From positions 62,001-126,000 of the forward strand of contig NZ_NTMR01000005.1 in the NCBI RefSeq assembly GCF_002307495.1: a DNA stretch of 64,000 nt. The letters run 5' to 3'. The position numbers and the translations under genes are program-made. The DNA comes from Pseudomonas abyssi (lineage in GTDB: Bacteria > Pseudomonadota > Gammaproteobacteria > Pseudomonadales > Pseudomonadaceae). Positions 34,042-44,069 of the stretch are shown here, piece after piece. Numbering within the stretch: the first letter of the stretch is position 1; each line of letters starts with the position of its first letter. The notes beneath the pieces are model-generated. The model was not told the origin of the DNA, made no database searches, and was given only the letters and a program-made list of their open reading frames with translations.

Positions 34042-36311
34042 TGATGCTCAACACGCTGCGTCGTATTGTCCAAGAGGTCAACTCTGCCAGAGATCTGGCA
34101 GCGGCTCTGGACATTATCGTGCAGCGTGTGCGCGAGGCCATGGGCACCGAGGTGTGCTCGGTTTACCTGCTTAACCCGGAGATCGGTCGCTACGTGTTGA
34201 TGGCCACCGAGGGGTTGAACAAGGACGCCGTGCGCGCGGTGACCCTGGGTACCAGCGAGGGTCTGATCGGTTATGTCGGCGCCCGCGAAGAACCGGTCAA
34301 CCTCGAGGATGCTGCCTCCCACCCCCGTTTTCGTTACTTTGCCGAGACCGGCGAAGAGCGCTTTGCTTCCTTTCTGGGTGTCCCCATCATCCACCACCGG
34401 CGGGTAATGGGCGTGCTGGTTGTGCAGCAGAAAGAGCGTCGCCAGTTTGACGAGGGCGAGGAAGCCTTCCTGGTGACCATGAGTGCGCAGCTGGCCGGTG
34501 TGATTGCCCATGCCGAGGCAACCGGCGCCATCGGCGGCCTCGGTTGGGGTGGCGAAGTGGTGCAGGATACCCGCTTCGACGGCGTTGCCGGGGCGCCGGG
34601 TATTGCCATGGGGCATGCGGTGGTGATTCTGCCTCCGGCGGACCTGAAATCGGTGCCGGACAAGCAGATACAGGATGTCGACGCCGAGATTGCCCTGTTC
34701 CGTCGGGCGCTGGACGCGGTGCGTGCCGACATGCAGCAGCTGTCCAGCAAGCTGTCTTCCCAGCTCAGGCCGGAAGAGCTGGCGCTGTTCGACGTCTACC
34801 TGATGATGCTGGACGATGCGGCGCTGGGCAATGAAGTGACCCGTATCATCCGGTCCGGCCAGTGGGCCCAGGGCGCACTGCGTGAGGTGGTGCTGGCCCA
34901 CGTGACCCGCTTCGAGCTGATGGATGACCCCTACCTGCGCGAACGTGCGGCGGACGTCAAGGATCTGGGGCGGCGTATTCTTGCCTATCTGCAGGAGGTC
35001 GGTCGCCAGGAGCTGGTACTCCCCGATCAGACTATTCTGGTCAGCGAAGAGCTGTCGCCGGTGATGCTCGGGCAGGTGCCCAAGGAAAAACTGGTTGGCC
35101 TGGTGTCGGTGCTCGGCTCAGGTAGCTCTCACGTCGCCATTCTGGCACGGGCCATGGGCATTCCTACGGTGATGGGCGCGCTGGACCTGCCCTACACCCG
35201 GCTCGACGGCATGGAACTGATCGTCGACGGTAACCGCGGCGAGGGGTATTCCAACCCGTCCCCGGAGCTGCGTCGGCATTACCTGGAGCTGGTACGCGAG
35301 GAGCGTGAGCTGGTCCAGGGGCTGGAGAAACTGCGTGACGTGCCCTGTGTCACCCTCGACGGTTTCCGTATGCCGCTGATGGTCAACACCGGCCTGCAGG
35401 CCGATGTGGCGCGTTCACTTGATCGGGGCGCCGAGGGTGTCGGGCTGTACCGCACCGAAGTGCCCTTTATGATTCAGGATCGCTTCCCCAGCGAGAAGGA
35501 GCAGCAGGCGACCTACCGCGAGCAGCTCGAAGCCTTCCACCCGCTGCCGGTCACCATGCGCTCGCTGGATATCGGCGGTGATAAGGCGCTGACCTATTTC
35601 CCCATTGACGAAGAAAACCCGTTCCTCGGCTGGCGCGGCATTCGCGTGACGCTGGATCATCCGGAAATCTTCCTGGTGCAGACGCGGGCCATGCTCAAGG
35701 CCAGTCAGGGCCTGAATAACCTGCGCATCATGCTGCCCATGATCAGCAGCCTGTTTGAGGTGGAAGAGGCGCTGCACCTGATTCACCGTGCCTACAGTGA
35801 GGTGCTGGACGAAGGGGTCGACGTGCCGATGCCGCCAGTCGGTGTGATGATCGAGGTGCCTGCGGCGGTCTATCAGGCGCGCGAGCTGATCCAGATGGTG
35901 GATTTCCTGTCGGTGGGTACCAACGACCTGACGCAGTATCTGCTGGCGGTTGATCGCAACAATCCGCGCGTGGCCGATTTGTATCACTCGCTGCACCCGG
36001 CAGTACTGCAGGCGCTGATCAAGGTGGCAACGGCCTGTCGTGAGGCCGGTAAGCCGATGAGCGTGTGCGGCGAGATGGCGGGCGACCCGGCTGCGGCAGT
36101 GCTGCTGATGGCCATGGGCTGCGACGCCCTGTCGATGAACGCCACCAACCTGCCCAAGGTCAAGTGGCTGCTGCGTCAGATCAAGCTGACTGATGCCAAG
36201 GCGCTGCTCGACGAGGTGATCGAGCTGGATAACCCGCATCTGGTGCTCAGTACCCTGCACCTGGCGTTGCGCCGCATGGGGCTCGGCAAGGTGCTCAGCC
36301 AGCCGCGCTAG
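34041..36311 (+). CDS. ptsP: PTS-Ntr enzyme I (PtsP)
   Basis: A 756-residue phosphoenolpyruvate-protein phosphotransferase with an N-terminal GAF domain (about 15-150: SVYLLNPEIGRYVLMATEGL), then the EI domains. The phospho-histidine is in VLGSGSSHVAILARAMGIPT, near residue 370, and the PEP-binding C-terminal barrel includes SVGTNDLTQYLLAVDRNN and SVCGEMAGDPAAAVLL. It feeds phosphate to NPr and EIIA-Ntr, linking nitrogen state to regulation. Adjacent ATG codons at 34041 and 34044 both fit; homologues begin at the second (MLNTLRRIV). It is co-transcribed with rppH. Confidence 0.93.
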   Translation: MMLNTLRRIVQEVNSARDLAAALDIIVQRVREAMGTEVCSVYLLNPEIGRYVLMATEGLNKDAVRAVTLGTSEGLIGYVGAREEPVNLEDAASHPRFRYFAETGEERFASFLGVPIIHHRRVMGVLVVQQKERRQFDEGEEAFLVTMSAQLAGVIAHAEATGAIGGLGWGGEVVQDTRFDGVAGAPGIAMGHAVVILPPADLKSVPDKQIQDVDAEIALFRRALDAVRADMQQLSSKLSSQLRPEELALFDVYLMMLDDAALGNEVTRIIRSGQWAQGALREVVLAHVTRFELMDDPYLRERAADVKDLGRRILAYLQEVGRQELVLPDQTILVSEELSPVMLGQVPKEKLVGLVSVLGSGSSHVAILARAMGIPTVMGALDLPYTRLDGMELIVDGNRGEGYSNPSPELRRHYLELVREERELVQGLEKLRDVPCVTLDGFRMPLMVNTGLQADVARSLDRGAEGVGLYRTEVPFMIQDRFPSEKEQQATYREQLEAFHPLPVTMRSLDIGGDKALTYFPIDEENPFLGWRGIRVTLDHPEIFLVQTRAMLKASQGLNNLRIMLPMISSLFEVEEALHLIHRAYSEVLDEGVDVPMPPVGVMIEVPAAVYQARELIQMVDFLSVGTNDLTQYLLAVDRNNPRVADLYHSLHPAVLQALIKVATACREAGKPMSVCGEMAGDPAAAVLLMAMGCDALSMNATNLPKVKWLLRQIKLTDAKALLDEVIELDNPHLVLSTLHLALRRMGLGKVLSQPR

Positions 36312-36325
36312 CACGGCTGACCTGC

Positions 36326-36356
36326 GAGCGCCTCAGGCCCACTCGCAGAGGCGCTC
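36326..36356. terminator. Convergent hairpin after ptsP
   Basis: GAGCGCCTC (36326-36334) pairs with GAGGCGCTC (36348-36356) over 9 bp. It lies 14 bp after the ptsP stop and runs into the last codons of the minus-strand NRDE gene. There is no clear T-tract. Confidence 0.4.
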
Positions 36357-37088
36357 CCCCTCCGGCTGACCTAATGGCCCGAAGCGTTTTTCAATCAGGC
36401 TAATCCCGTTATCGTGACCGATTCGCAGCAGACTGCTGGCGCGGGTGCCGTATTCGCGGTTGCCGGTAATGAACGCCGGTGCCAGCATGCGCTCCCACTC
36501 CTGACTGATGCCGGTGGCGGGCAGTTGCTCATCCGGGTAGCTGCGGCTGTCGGCCAGCAGGCTCAGTAGGTGCTCACTGTCTGCGTCCACATCTGCAGAA
36601 AGTGCGTCGCGCAGGTAGCCGGTTTTTGGCCAGGGGCTGTCCAGGTCGGCGTTGGACAGGCCGTATATGCCGGGGCCGAGCTCGCGAGGCTGGCCGTCGA
36701 GACTGTTGAGAAACCAGAGTGCGTCGGCATCGCCGACCAGCAGGTTGAAACCGCTGTACTGTTCGCGCTGGGCGGCCAGCTGCTGCATAAAGGCCTCGGG
36801 TGTTTGTCGGCCTTGCAGGTAGTTTAGTGGCAACTGGCCCCGTGACAGCGGCGCCTTGGCCGCACCCGGCGCGCGAATATTGGTGACGGCGGCAAAGCGC
36901 CCGTCGCGGGTGACGCCCAGCCAGGTGCCACCGGCTTCGAGGTCTCGGCCAGCGAGCAGGTCGGGTTGGTCGAGATCGTCCCACCAGTCCAGAGGGCGAG
37001 TGGGGCGGCGGTGGAATTCATCACGGTTGCCGATCAGGGTCAGGCGGTGGTGCTTGGACGTCTGCCAGGCAAAGGCAATCAAACACAT
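36333..37088 (-). CDS. NRDE (TANGO2-like) family protein
   Basis: A 251-residue protein beginning MCLIAFAWQ with the defining NRDE motif in LTLIGNRDEFHRRPTRPLDWW (about residues 18-27). An Ntn-hydrolase-like N-terminal Cys2 is present after Met. WLGVTRDGRFAAVTNIR is also a family mark. In eukaryotes TANGO2 is linked to heme or lipid handling; the bacterial role is unclear. It is divergent from the TauE/SafE gene, with 200 bp between that hold no recognised motif. Confidence 0.88.
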   Translation of the reverse strand: MCLIAFAWQTSKHHRLTLIGNRDEFHRRPTRPLDWWDDLDQPDLLAGRDLEAGGTWLGVTRDGRFAAVTNIRAPGAAKAPLSRGQLPLNYLQGRQTPEAFMQQLAAQREQYSGFNLLVGDADALWFLNSLDGQPRELGPGIYGLSNADLDSPWPKTGYLRDALSADVDADSEHLLSLLADSRSYPDEQLPATGISQEWERMLAPAFITGNREYGTRASSLLRIGHDNGISLIEKRFGPLGQPEGERLCEWA

Positions 37089-37288
37089 ACGGCTCTAGGC
37101 TCCTTTTTAATTGTCCTTGGAGTCTACCTGTTGTGGCGGCGGCAGTGCACGATGTCGGTGCGCCAGCGGGGGGATTTAAGTAGACTAGCGGCTTTGCGCG
37201 TCAGGGATGCGCTGATGCATTTCGCCAGCCCTCTGCGAGTGGCATTAGTCAGTGCCTCCTTAAGTCCGGCGGGCAGTCTGGGGGTATT

Positions 37289-38071
37289 GTGGAGTTTCTG
37301 ATCTATCTGGTCCTCGGTGGATTTGCGGGCACTCTTGCCGGCTTGTTTGGCGTGGGCGGCGGCATGATTATCGTGCCTGTGCTGGTCTACAGCTTCTCGC
37401 TGCAGGGCATGAACGCCGAGGTGCTGACGCATATGGCGGTGGGCACCTCGCTGGCCACCATCGTGTTTACCTCTATCAATGCCATTCGCGCGCATCATAA
37501 GAAGGGCGCCGTGCGCTGGTATCTGTTCGCCTGGCTGACCGTGGGTATTGTGCTGGGCACCGTGCTGGGTGCCTTGACCGCCGCGCAGATCAGCGGACCG
37601 CTGTTGCAAAAGATCATTGGGGTGTTTGCCATCTGTGTTGCTATCCAGATGGCGTTCAAGTTGCAGCCTAAAGCCAGTCTGGGCGAACCGGGCAAGCCGA
37701 CTCTTGGCGCGGCCGGTGGTGTCATCGGCTGGGCATCGGCGATTTTCGGCATTGGTGGTGGCTCGCTGACCGTGCCCTTTCTGGTCTGGCGCAGTGTGCC
37801 GATGCAGCAGGCGGTCGCCACCTCGTCGGCCTGTGGTCTGCCGATTGCGGTTGCCGGTGCGTTGTCATTTATTGTTACCGGCTGGCATGAAACCGCACTG
37901 CCGTCATGGAGTCTGGGCTATGTGTATTTGCCGGCGCTGGTCGGTATCGCTGCCACCAGTATGCTGTTTGCGGGCTTTGGCGCTCGCCTGGCACATCGGT
38001 TATCCCAGGATGTGCTCAAGCGCCTGTTTGCCCTGCTGCTGCTGTGTGTTGGAATCAACTTTCTTGTCTAG
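37289..38071 (+). CDS. TauE/SafE-family anion exporter
   Basis: A 260-residue membrane protein with 8 predicted segments in two repeats; both halves carry the glycine-rich motif GLFGVGGGMIIVPVL (about 17-31) and FGIGGGSLTVPFLVWR (about 152-167). This family exports sulfite, sulfoacetate or related anions; the true substrate is not visible. The start is GTG at 37289, giving MEFLIYLVLGG. The gene lies 9 bp before lgt and probably shares its transcript. Confidence 0.87.
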   Translation: MEFLIYLVLGGFAGTLAGLFGVGGGMIIVPVLVYSFSLQGMNAEVLTHMAVGTSLATIVFTSINAIRAHHKKGAVRWYLFAWLTVGIVLGTVLGALTAAQISGPLLQKIIGVFAICVAIQMAFKLQPKASLGEPGKPTLGAAGGVIGWASAIFGIGGGSLTVPFLVWRSVPMQQAVATSSACGLPIAVAGALSFIVTGWHETALPSWSLGYVYLPALVGIAATSMLFAGFGARLAHRLSQDVLKRLFALLLLCVGINFLV

Positions 38072-38080
38072 GAATAGAGC

Positions 38081-38875
38081 ATGCTGACCTATCCGCAAAT
38101 TGACCCGGTCGCAGTGGCCATTGGCCCGCTGCAGATCCACTGGTATGGCCTGATGTACCTGATCGGTATCGGCGGTGCCTGGTGGCTCGCCAAGCGTCGG
38201 CTGGCCGACTTTGACCCTACCTGGAGCAAGGAAACGCTGTCTGACCTGGTGTTCTGGGTGGCCCTCGGGGTGATCGCCGGCGGGCGTCTGGGGTATGTGC
38301 TGTTCTATGATCTGGGCGCCTATATCAGCAACCCTGTGCTGATCCTGGAAATATGGAAAGGCGGCATGTCGTTTCACGGCGGCCTGCTCGGTGTGTTGCT
38401 GGCGCTGCTGTGGTTCTCCCGCAAGCACAACAAGCGCTTCTTCGAGCTGGTCGATTTTGTCGCGCCGCTGGTCCCCATCGGTCTGGGCGCCGGTCGCATC
38501 GGCAATTTCATCAATGCCGAGCTGTGGGGCAAGGCGACCGACCTGCCCTGGGCCATGGTCTTCCCGACTGACCCCGAGCAGCTGGCACGCCATCCGTCGC
38601 AGCTGTACCAGTTTGCGCTGGAAGGCGTCGCCCTATTCACGATTCTCTGGTTCTATTCACGCAAGCCGCGTCCGACCATGGCGGTCAGCGGCCTGTTTGC
38701 CATCTGTTATGGTTGCTTCCGGTTTGCCGTGGAATTTGTCCGCGTGCCGGACGAGCAACTGGGCTATCTGGCCTTCGATTGGCTGACCATGGGTCAGCTA
38801 CTCTGTATTCCCATGATTGTATTTGGCGCCCTGTTGATGGGGCTGGCCTACCGGCGTGAGGGGCGCACCGCATGA
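38081..38875 (+). CDS. lgt: Prolipoprotein diacylglyceryl transferase
   Basis: A 264-residue inner-membrane enzyme that adds diacylglycerol to the lipobox cysteine. It has seven expected membrane segments. The key motifs are [10 protein letters not shown] at the N-terminus, [14 protein letters not shown] (His essential), and the signature [15 protein letters not shown]. Its stop overlaps the thyA start by ATGA. The lgt-thyA-folA order is common in gammaproteobacteria. Confidence 0.94.
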   Translation: MLTYPQIDPVAVAIGPLQIHWYGLMYLIGIGGAWWLAKRRLADFDPTWSKETLSDLVFWVALGVIAGGRLGYVLFYDLGAYISNPVLILEIWKGGMSFHGGLLGVLLALLWFSRKHNKRFFELVDFVAPLVPIGLGAGRIGNFINAELWGKATDLPWAMVFPTDPEQLARHPSQLYQFALEGVALFTILWFYSRKPRPTMAVSGLFAICYGCFRFAVEFVRVPDEQLGYLAFDWLTMGQLLCIPMIVFGALLMGLAYRREGRTA

Positions 38876-39666
38876 AACAATATCTCGACCTGATGCGCCA
38901 CGTGCGCGAGAACGGCACCTTTAAGAGTGATCGCACCGGCACCGGCACTTACAGTGTGTTTGGCCATCAGATGCGCTTTGATCTGGCCGAGGGCTTTCCG
39001 CTGGTGACCACCAAGAAGTGTCATCTCAAGTCCATCATCCACGAGCTGCTGTGGTTTTTGCAGGGCGATACCAACATCCGGTATCTGAAGGAAAACGGCG
39101 TCTCCATCTGGGACGAGTGGGCAGACGAGAATGGCGACCTGGGGCCGGTCTATGGCTATCAGTGGCGCAGTTGGCCGGCGCCCAATGGTGAGTCGATTGA
39201 CCAGATCAGCAAGCTGATTGCGATGATCAAGAGCAACCCGGACTCCCGTCGCCTGATCGTCTCGGCCTGGAACCCGGCGCTGGTTGACCAGATGGCGCTG
39301 CCGCCCTGCCATGCGCTGTTCCAGTTCTATGTGGCAGACGGCAAGTTGAGCTGCCAGCTCTATCAACGCTCGGCTGATATCTTCCTCGGTGTGCCGTTCA
39401 ACATCGCCAGTTACGCGCTGCTGACGCTGATGGTGGCGCAGGTCTGCGACCTGCAGCCGGGCGAGTTCATCTGGACGGGGGGCGATTGCCACCTGTACGC
39501 CAACCATATCGAACAGACCGACCTGCAGCTGACCCGCGAGCCGCTGCCGCTGCCGACCATGCAGCTCAACCCCGAGGTGCGCGATCTGTTTGCCTTCCGC
39601 TTCGAGGACTTCGAGTTGCAGGGCTACCAGGCGCACCCGCACATCAAGGCGCCGGTGGCGGTATGA
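38872..39666 (+). CDS. thyA: Thymidylate synthase
   Basis: A 264-residue enzyme, the same length as E. coli ThyA, making dTMP from dUMP with methylene-THF. The catalytic cysteine is C146 in [13 protein letters not shown], and R126-R127 ([12 protein letters not shown]) bind phosphate. It overlaps lgt by ATGA at its start and folA by ATGA at its stop, giving a tightly coupled lgt-thyA-folA set that supplies and recycles folate for dTMP synthesis. Confidence 0.96.
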   Translation: MKQYLDLMRHVRENGTFKSDRTGTGTYSVFGHQMRFDLAEGFPLVTTKKCHLKSIIHELLWFLQGDTNIRYLKENGVSIWDEWADENGDLGPVYGYQWRSWPAPNGESIDQISKLIAMIKSNPDSRRLIVSAWNPALVDQMALPPCHALFQFYVADGKLSCQLYQRSADIFLGVPFNIASYALLTLMVAQVCDLQPGEFIWTGGDCHLYANHIEQTDLQLTREPLPLPTMQLNPEVRDLFAFRFEDFELQGYQAHPHIKAPVAV

Positions 39667-40172
39667 GCGAGATCAAGCTGTCGCTGATTGCAGCCATGGC
39701 GCGTAACCGCGTGATCGGCCGCGACAACGCCATGCCCTGGCACCTGCCGGAGGATCTGCGTTACTTCAAGGCCACCACGCTGGGCAAGCCCATCGTGATG
39801 GGCCGCAAGACCTTCGACTCTTTGGGGCGACCGTTGCCGGGGCGGACCAATATCGTGGTTTCGCGGCAGCCGGGTCTGGAGATCGAGGGCGCACAGGTGT
39901 TTAATTCCATTGCCGCTGCGCTGACTTTTGCTCGTCGGAAAGCCTTGTCTGATGGTGTTGCTGAGGTGATGGTGATTGGTGGCGAAAATCTCTATCGCCA
40001 AACCCTGGAACAGGCCGATCGCCTGTATCTGACCCGTATCGAGTCCGAGCCTGAGGGCGACGCCTGGTTTCCGCCGTTTGATGAGCAGGCCTGGACGCTG
40101 GCGAGTGAGCGTGCGGTGGCGGCTGGCGATGGCTATCCAGCGCATGTCTATCAGGTGCTTGAGCGGCGCTGA
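39663..40172 (+). CDS. folA: Dihydrofolate reductase
   Basis: A 169-residue DHFR that regenerates THF after ThyA. The substrate-binding acid is D31 in [12 protein letters not shown], with W26 close to it. NADPH site [17 protein letters not shown] and the motif [12 protein letters not shown] are clear. The ATG at 39663 overlaps the thyA stop; an earlier in-frame start at 39486 lies inside thyA and is rejected. It converges on the GGDEF/EAL gene with 15 bp between. Confidence 0.95.
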   Translation: MSEIKLSLIAAMARNRVIGRDNAMPWHLPEDLRYFKATTLGKPIVMGRKTFDSLGRPLPGRTNIVVSRQPGLEIEGAQVFNSIAAALTFARRKALSDGVAEVMVIGGENLYRQTLEQADRLYLTRIESEPEGDAWFPPFDEQAWTLASERAVAAGDGYPAHVYQVLERR

Positions 40173-40187
40173 AACGCGCCCCGTGGC

Positions 40188-41849
40188 TCAGTGCAGCGCG
40201 TTCTGGCTGATCAGCTCGTCGAGTGTGCGCGGGTGGCCAATCCAGTAGCCTTGCAGCAGGTTGCCGCCCCAGCGTGACAGCTGGTCGGCGATACGCGCGT
40301 CTTCGACATAGTTGGCTGCCACCTGCTTGTCCATTTGCCGCGACAGGGTGATCAGGCTCTGCAGGTAGGCGCCGTGTTCCTCTCCCTTGCTGCCGACCAG
40401 CTCGCGACTGTCGAGCTTCACACCTGTGATCGGTAGACGGCTCAGATAGCCGAGCGCGCCGTATTCCGAACCGAAGTGATCCAGCCAGATCTCCACGCCC
40501 AGTGCATGCAGCGCCTGACACAGTTTACTGGCCTGGTTGGCGTGCTTGAGCAGGGTGTCTTCGCGCAGCTCCAGCTGGATCATCTGCGGTGGCACCTGAC
40601 TGCGCTCCAGCAACTGGCGAAGCTGCTCGGCAAAGCGCGGCTGCTTCAATTCGCGGTCGCTCAGGTTGATCGACAGTCGGCACTGGATGCCGGCATCCAG
40701 CCATTGCTTGACGGCATCCAGCGCCTGGGCGATGACCCAGTGCCCCATCGGCAGAATCAAGCCACTGTGCTCGGCCAGTTTGAGGAAAGCGTCCGGCGTT
40801 AGCAGGCCCAGTTGCGGGTGTTGCCAGCGCAGCAGGGCTTCCCAGGAGACCGTGTCACCGTTGCGGGTGTCGACAATCGGCTGGTAATGCAGACGGAACT
40901 GACCCTCGAGCAGTCCGTGCCGCAGGCCCTGTTCGATGTCCAGGTTGTGCCGGGTAGCGGCATCTTTCTGCGGATTGAAGAAGGCATAGCCGTTGCGGCC
41001 GTTGGCCTTGGCGCGGTACAGCGCCTGGTCGGCGTGTTGCAGCAACTCGGCCGCAGTAGAGCCGTGGCTCGGGTAGGTGGCAATGCCGACACTGGCCGAG
41101 ACCAGCAGATGATGGCCGCTGAGCGTCACGGGTTCACTCAGGGCGTGGATAATCTTGCTGGCGATCAGCGCAGCGTCGTTCGGGTCGTGCAGATCGTTCA
41201 GCAGGGCGACGAACTCGTCGCCGCCGATACGGGCAATCAGGTCGTCCTGGCGCATGGTGCGGCGCAGGCGGTTGGCGATCACGGCCAGCAGCAGGTCGCC
41301 CAGGCCGTGACCAAAGCTGTCATTGATCTGCTTGAAGTAGTCCAGGTCGATATACAGCAGGGCAAAGCCGGTCGGACTGCGCTGGCCGCGCAGGATCATG
41401 CGGTCCAGCTCGGCTTCCAGCAGGGCACGGTTGCCCAGCCCGGTGAGCGGATCCTGACGGGCCATTTCCTGCAGTTTGCGGCCGCTGTCGCGGCGGCGCT
41501 CGGCATTGATCAGGGCGCGTTGCAGGCTCTCGCTGCTGAGCGTCTCGCGCGGCAGGATGTCGTCGGCACCCTCGGCAATCGCGCCCGCGTCGCGTTCGAC
41601 GTTGTCATCGTCGCTGATCAGCAGGAACAGGGTATGTTCGGCGGTACGCCGGGCTTCGTTCAGCAGGCCCAGGTCGTTGGGCAGCAGGCAAGCGCTGTAG
41701 GGCTGTTGGCTCAGGCGCGAGACGGCCTCGCGCGGGCTGGTGCAGATCTCGACCTGCGCTTGCGGCGAAGAGGAACGGCAAAGCCCGAGCAGTTGCTCGC
41801 GCTTGGTGGGATTGCTTTCAACCAGCAGTATGGTGCGTGCGGGATCCAT
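40188..41849 (-). CDS. GGDEF-EAL protein with intact cyclase and degenerate EAL domain
   Basis: A 553-residue cytoplasmic protein. The N-terminal 125 residues form a receiver-like domain lacking the usual phospho-Asp (AYSACLLPNDLG in that place) and with Arg for the conserved Lys. The GGDEF domain (about 150-305) keeps GGDEF and an RQDD inhibition site five residues before it, so it should make c-di-GMP. The EAL domain (about 315-550) keeps EALLRW, INLS and the K of GVKLD, but DDFG has become DHFG and AEGVE has become AANYVE, losing a metal ligand and a catalytic glutamate. So it is probably a cyclase with a non-hydrolysing EAL module. The ATG at 41849 is best. Confidence 0.88.
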   Translation of the reverse strand: MDPARTILLVESNPTKREQLLGLCRSSSPQAQVEICTSPREAVSRLSQQPYSACLLPNDLGLLNEARRTAEHTLFLLISDDDNVERDAGAIAEGADDILPRETLSSESLQRALINAERRRDSGRKLQEMARQDPLTGLGNRALLEAELDRMILRGQRSPTGFALLYIDLDYFKQINDSFGHGLGDLLLAVIANRLRRTMRQDDLIARIGGDEFVALLNDLHDPNDAALIASKIIHALSEPVTLSGHHLLVSASVGIATYPSHGSTAAELLQHADQALYRAKANGRNGYAFFNPQKDAATRHNLDIEQGLRHGLLEGQFRLHYQPIVDTRNGDTVSWEALLRWQHPQLGLLTPDAFLKLAEHSGLILPMGHWVIAQALDAVKQWLDAGIQCRLSINLSDRELKQPRFAEQLRQLLERSQVPPQMIQLELREDTLLKHANQASKLCQALHALGVEIWLDHFGSEYGALGYLSRLPITGVKLDSRELVGSKGEEHGAYLQSLITLSRQMDKQVAANYVEDARIADQLSRWGGNLLQGYWIGHPRTLDELISQNALH

Positions 41850-41897
41850 TAGGTGTGCTCTGTTGTGGGAGCTTGTTATCGTCCATGCACAAATTGT

Positions 41898-41922
41898 TGA
41901 CGGCGGTATGTTAACGCCGTCA
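41898..41922. repeat. Dyad upstream of the GGDEF-EAL gene
   Basis: TGACGGCG (41898-41905) with CGCCGTCA (41915-41922), 9-base centre, 49 bp ahead of the start. A perfect 8-bp inverted repeat, so a possible operator for the minus-strand gene. No regulator can be named. Confidence 0.5.
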
Positions 41923-42047
41923 CGGTTTTGTAGCACCTCTGCTGTTGAGTCAATGGCCGAAATCTCCGACCAGCGGTATGGCTAAATGCCTTCAGTGTCA
42001 ATGCGTCGGCTGAAAAAATGTGCTACGCGATGAAAAGGCAGAAAGTT

Positions 42048-42073
42048 GGCGCAGGGGCGGACGCCCCTGCGCC
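42048..42073 (-). terminator. Terminator-like hairpin after ilvD
   Basis: GGCGCAGGGGCG (42048-42059) and its exact complement (42062-42073) form a long GC-rich stem with a tight loop. On the minus strand it follows the ilvD stop by 8 bp and is followed by AACTTTCTGCCTTTTC, which is moderately T-rich. Confidence 0.65.
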
Positions 42074-42080
42074 GGCAGGT

Positions 42081-43919
42081 TTACCCTTCGAGCATGGTCT
42101 TGTCGCGCACGCCGCCCTTGTCGGCGCTGGTGGCGAGCAGGGCGTAGGCCTTGAGCGCGGTGCTGACCTTGCGCGGGCGCGAGGCGGCGGGTTTCCAGCC
42201 CTTGGCGTCCTGAGCCGCCCGGCGAGCAGCCAGCTCTTCATCTGACACCAGCAGGTTGATGCTGCGGTTGGGGATGTCGATCAGGACCTTGTCGCCATCC
42301 TGCACCAGACCAATGGCGCCACCGGCCGCTGCTTCGGGGGAGGCATGGCCGATGGATAGACCGCTGGTGCCGCCGGAGAAGCGACCGTCGGTCAGCAGCG
42401 CGCAGTCCTTACCCAGGCCCTTGGATTTCAGGTAGCTGGTGGGGTAGAGCATTTCCTGCATGCCCGGGCCACCTTTCGGGCCTTCATAGCGGATGATCAC
42501 GATGTCGCCCGCCTTGACCTCATCGTTGAGGATGCCTTTGACGGCAGTGTCCTGGCTTTCGAAGATCTTGGCGTTGCCCTCGAACACATGGATGGACTCG
42601 TCGACACCGGCGGTTTTCACCACGCAGCCGTCCAGCGCGATGTTGCCGTACAGCACGGCCAGGCCGCCTTCTTTCGAGTAGGCGTGCTCGACGCTGCGGA
42701 TACAGCCTTCGGCGCGGTCGTCGTCCAGGGTGTCCCAACGGGTGCTCTGGCTGAACGCGGTCTGGGTCGGGATGCCGGCCGGGCCGGCGCGGAAGAAGGT
42801 ATGGACTGCTTCGTCGCTGGTCTGGGTGATGTCCCACTGGGCGATGGCATCGGCCATGCTGCGGCTGTGGACGGTGCTGACGTCGGTGTGCAGCAGGCCG
42901 CCGCGTGCCAGCGAGCCGAGGATGGAAAAGATACCGCCAGCGCGGTGCACGTCTTCCATGTGGTACTTCTGAATGTTGGGCGCCACCTTGCACAGCTGCG
43001 GCACTTTGCGCGACAGGCGGTCAATGTCACGCAGATCGAAGTCGATCTCCGCTTCCTGAGCGGCGGCCAGCAGGTGCAGGATGGTATTGGTCGAGCCACC
43101 CATGGCGATGTCCAGCGTCATGGCGTTTTCAAACGCCTTGAAGTTGGCAATGTTGCGCGGCAGTACGCTGTCGTCACCTTCGGCGTAGTAGCGCTGGCAC
43201 AGCTCGACAATGGTGCGACCGGCGCGCAGGAACAGCTGTTCACGGTCGCTATGGGTGGCCAGGGTCGAGCCGTTGCCGGGCAGCGACAGGCCGAGGGCTT
43301 CGGTCAGGCAGTTCATCGAGTTGGCGGTGAACATGCCGGAGCAGCTGCCGCAGGTCGGGCAGGCGCTGCGTTCGTATTCTTCTACTTTCTCGTCCGAGCA
43401 GCTGTCGTCAGCAGCCACCACCATCGCATCAACCAGGTCCAGGCCGTGGCTGGCCAGCTTGGTCTTGCCGGCTTCCATCGGGCCGCCGGAAACGAAGACC
43501 ACCGGGATATTCAGACGCAGGGCTGCCATCAGCATGCCGGGGGTGATCTTGTCGCAGTTGGAGATGCAGACAATGGCGTCAGCGCAGTGCGCGTTGACCA
43601 TGTACTCGACCGAGTCGGCGATGATCTCGCGGCTGGGCAGCGAGTACAGCATGCCGTCGTGACCCATGGCGATGCCGTCGTCGACCGCGATGGTGTTGAA
43701 TTCCTTGGCAACGCCGCCGGCTTTCTCGATTTCGCGCGCGACCAGCTGACCCAGATCCTTCAGGTGCACGTGGCCGGGCACGAACTGGGTGAAGGAGTTG
43801 GCGATGGCAATGATCGGTTTCTTGAAGTCTTCGTCCTTCATGCCGGTGGCACGCCACAGGGCGCGTGCGCCGGCCATGTTGCGGCCGAAGGTGGAGGTTT
43901 TCGAGCGATAATCAGGCAT
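42081..43919 (-). CDS. ilvD: Dihydroxy-acid dehydratase
   Basis: A 612-residue Fe-S enzyme that makes the 2-keto acid precursors of valine, leucine and isoleucine. Cluster cysteines are seen in [12 protein letters not shown] and [16 protein letters not shown]. Mg site and C-terminal signature [20 protein letters not shown] are also intact. Length is close to E. coli IlvD (616). The N-terminus [19 protein letters not shown] is standard. No attenuator-type leader peptide is obvious in the 150 bp upstream. Confidence 0.95.
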   Translation of the reverse strand: MPDYRSKTSTFGRNMAGARALWRATGMKDEDFKKPIIAIANSFTQFVPGHVHLKDLGQLVAREIEKAGGVAKEFNTIAVDDGIAMGHDGMLYSLPSREIIADSVEYMVNAHCADAIVCISNCDKITPGMLMAALRLNIPVVFVSGGPMEAGKTKLASHGLDLVDAMVVAADDSCSDEKVEEYERSACPTCGSCSGMFTANSMNCLTEALGLSLPGNGSTLATHSDREQLFLRAGRTIVELCQRYYAEGDDSVLPRNIANFKAFENAMTLDIAMGGSTNTILHLLAAAQEAEIDFDLRDIDRLSRKVPQLCKVAPNIQKYHMEDVHRAGGIFSILGSLARGGLLHTDVSTVHSRSMADAIAQWDITQTSDEAVHTFFRAGPAGIPTQTAFSQSTRWDTLDDDRAEGCIRSVEHAYSKEGGLAVLYGNIALDGCVVKTAGVDESIHVFEGNAKIFESQDTAVKGILNDEVKAGDIVIIRYEGPKGGPGMQEMLYPTSYLKSKGLGKDCALLTDGRFSGGTSGLSIGHASPEAAAGGAIGLVQDGDKVLIDIPNRSINLLVSDEELAARRAAQDAKGWKPAASRPRKVSTALKAYALLATSADKGGVRDKTMLEG

Positions 43920-44037
43920 GACGGAGATCTCGTGGTGTAGTGCAGACTGCCAAGCATACCAATTCGCTGCCCGGCATGCAGTAAGCGGCGATCAGCTGGA
44001 CCCGGTGCACTGCAGGCCAATGCGTGTTCGAGGGAGG

Positions 44038-44062
44038 CGAGGCTGGCTGGACGCCAGCCTCG
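44038..44062 (-). terminator. Hairpin after the OprD-type porin gene
   Basis: CGAGGCTGGC (44038-44047) and GCCAGCCTCG (44053-44062) form a perfect 10-bp stem with a 5-base loop. It lies 8 bp after the porin stop on the minus strand. There is no T-run, so termination strength is uncertain. Confidence 0.5.
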
Positions 44063-44069
44063 GTTGGGC

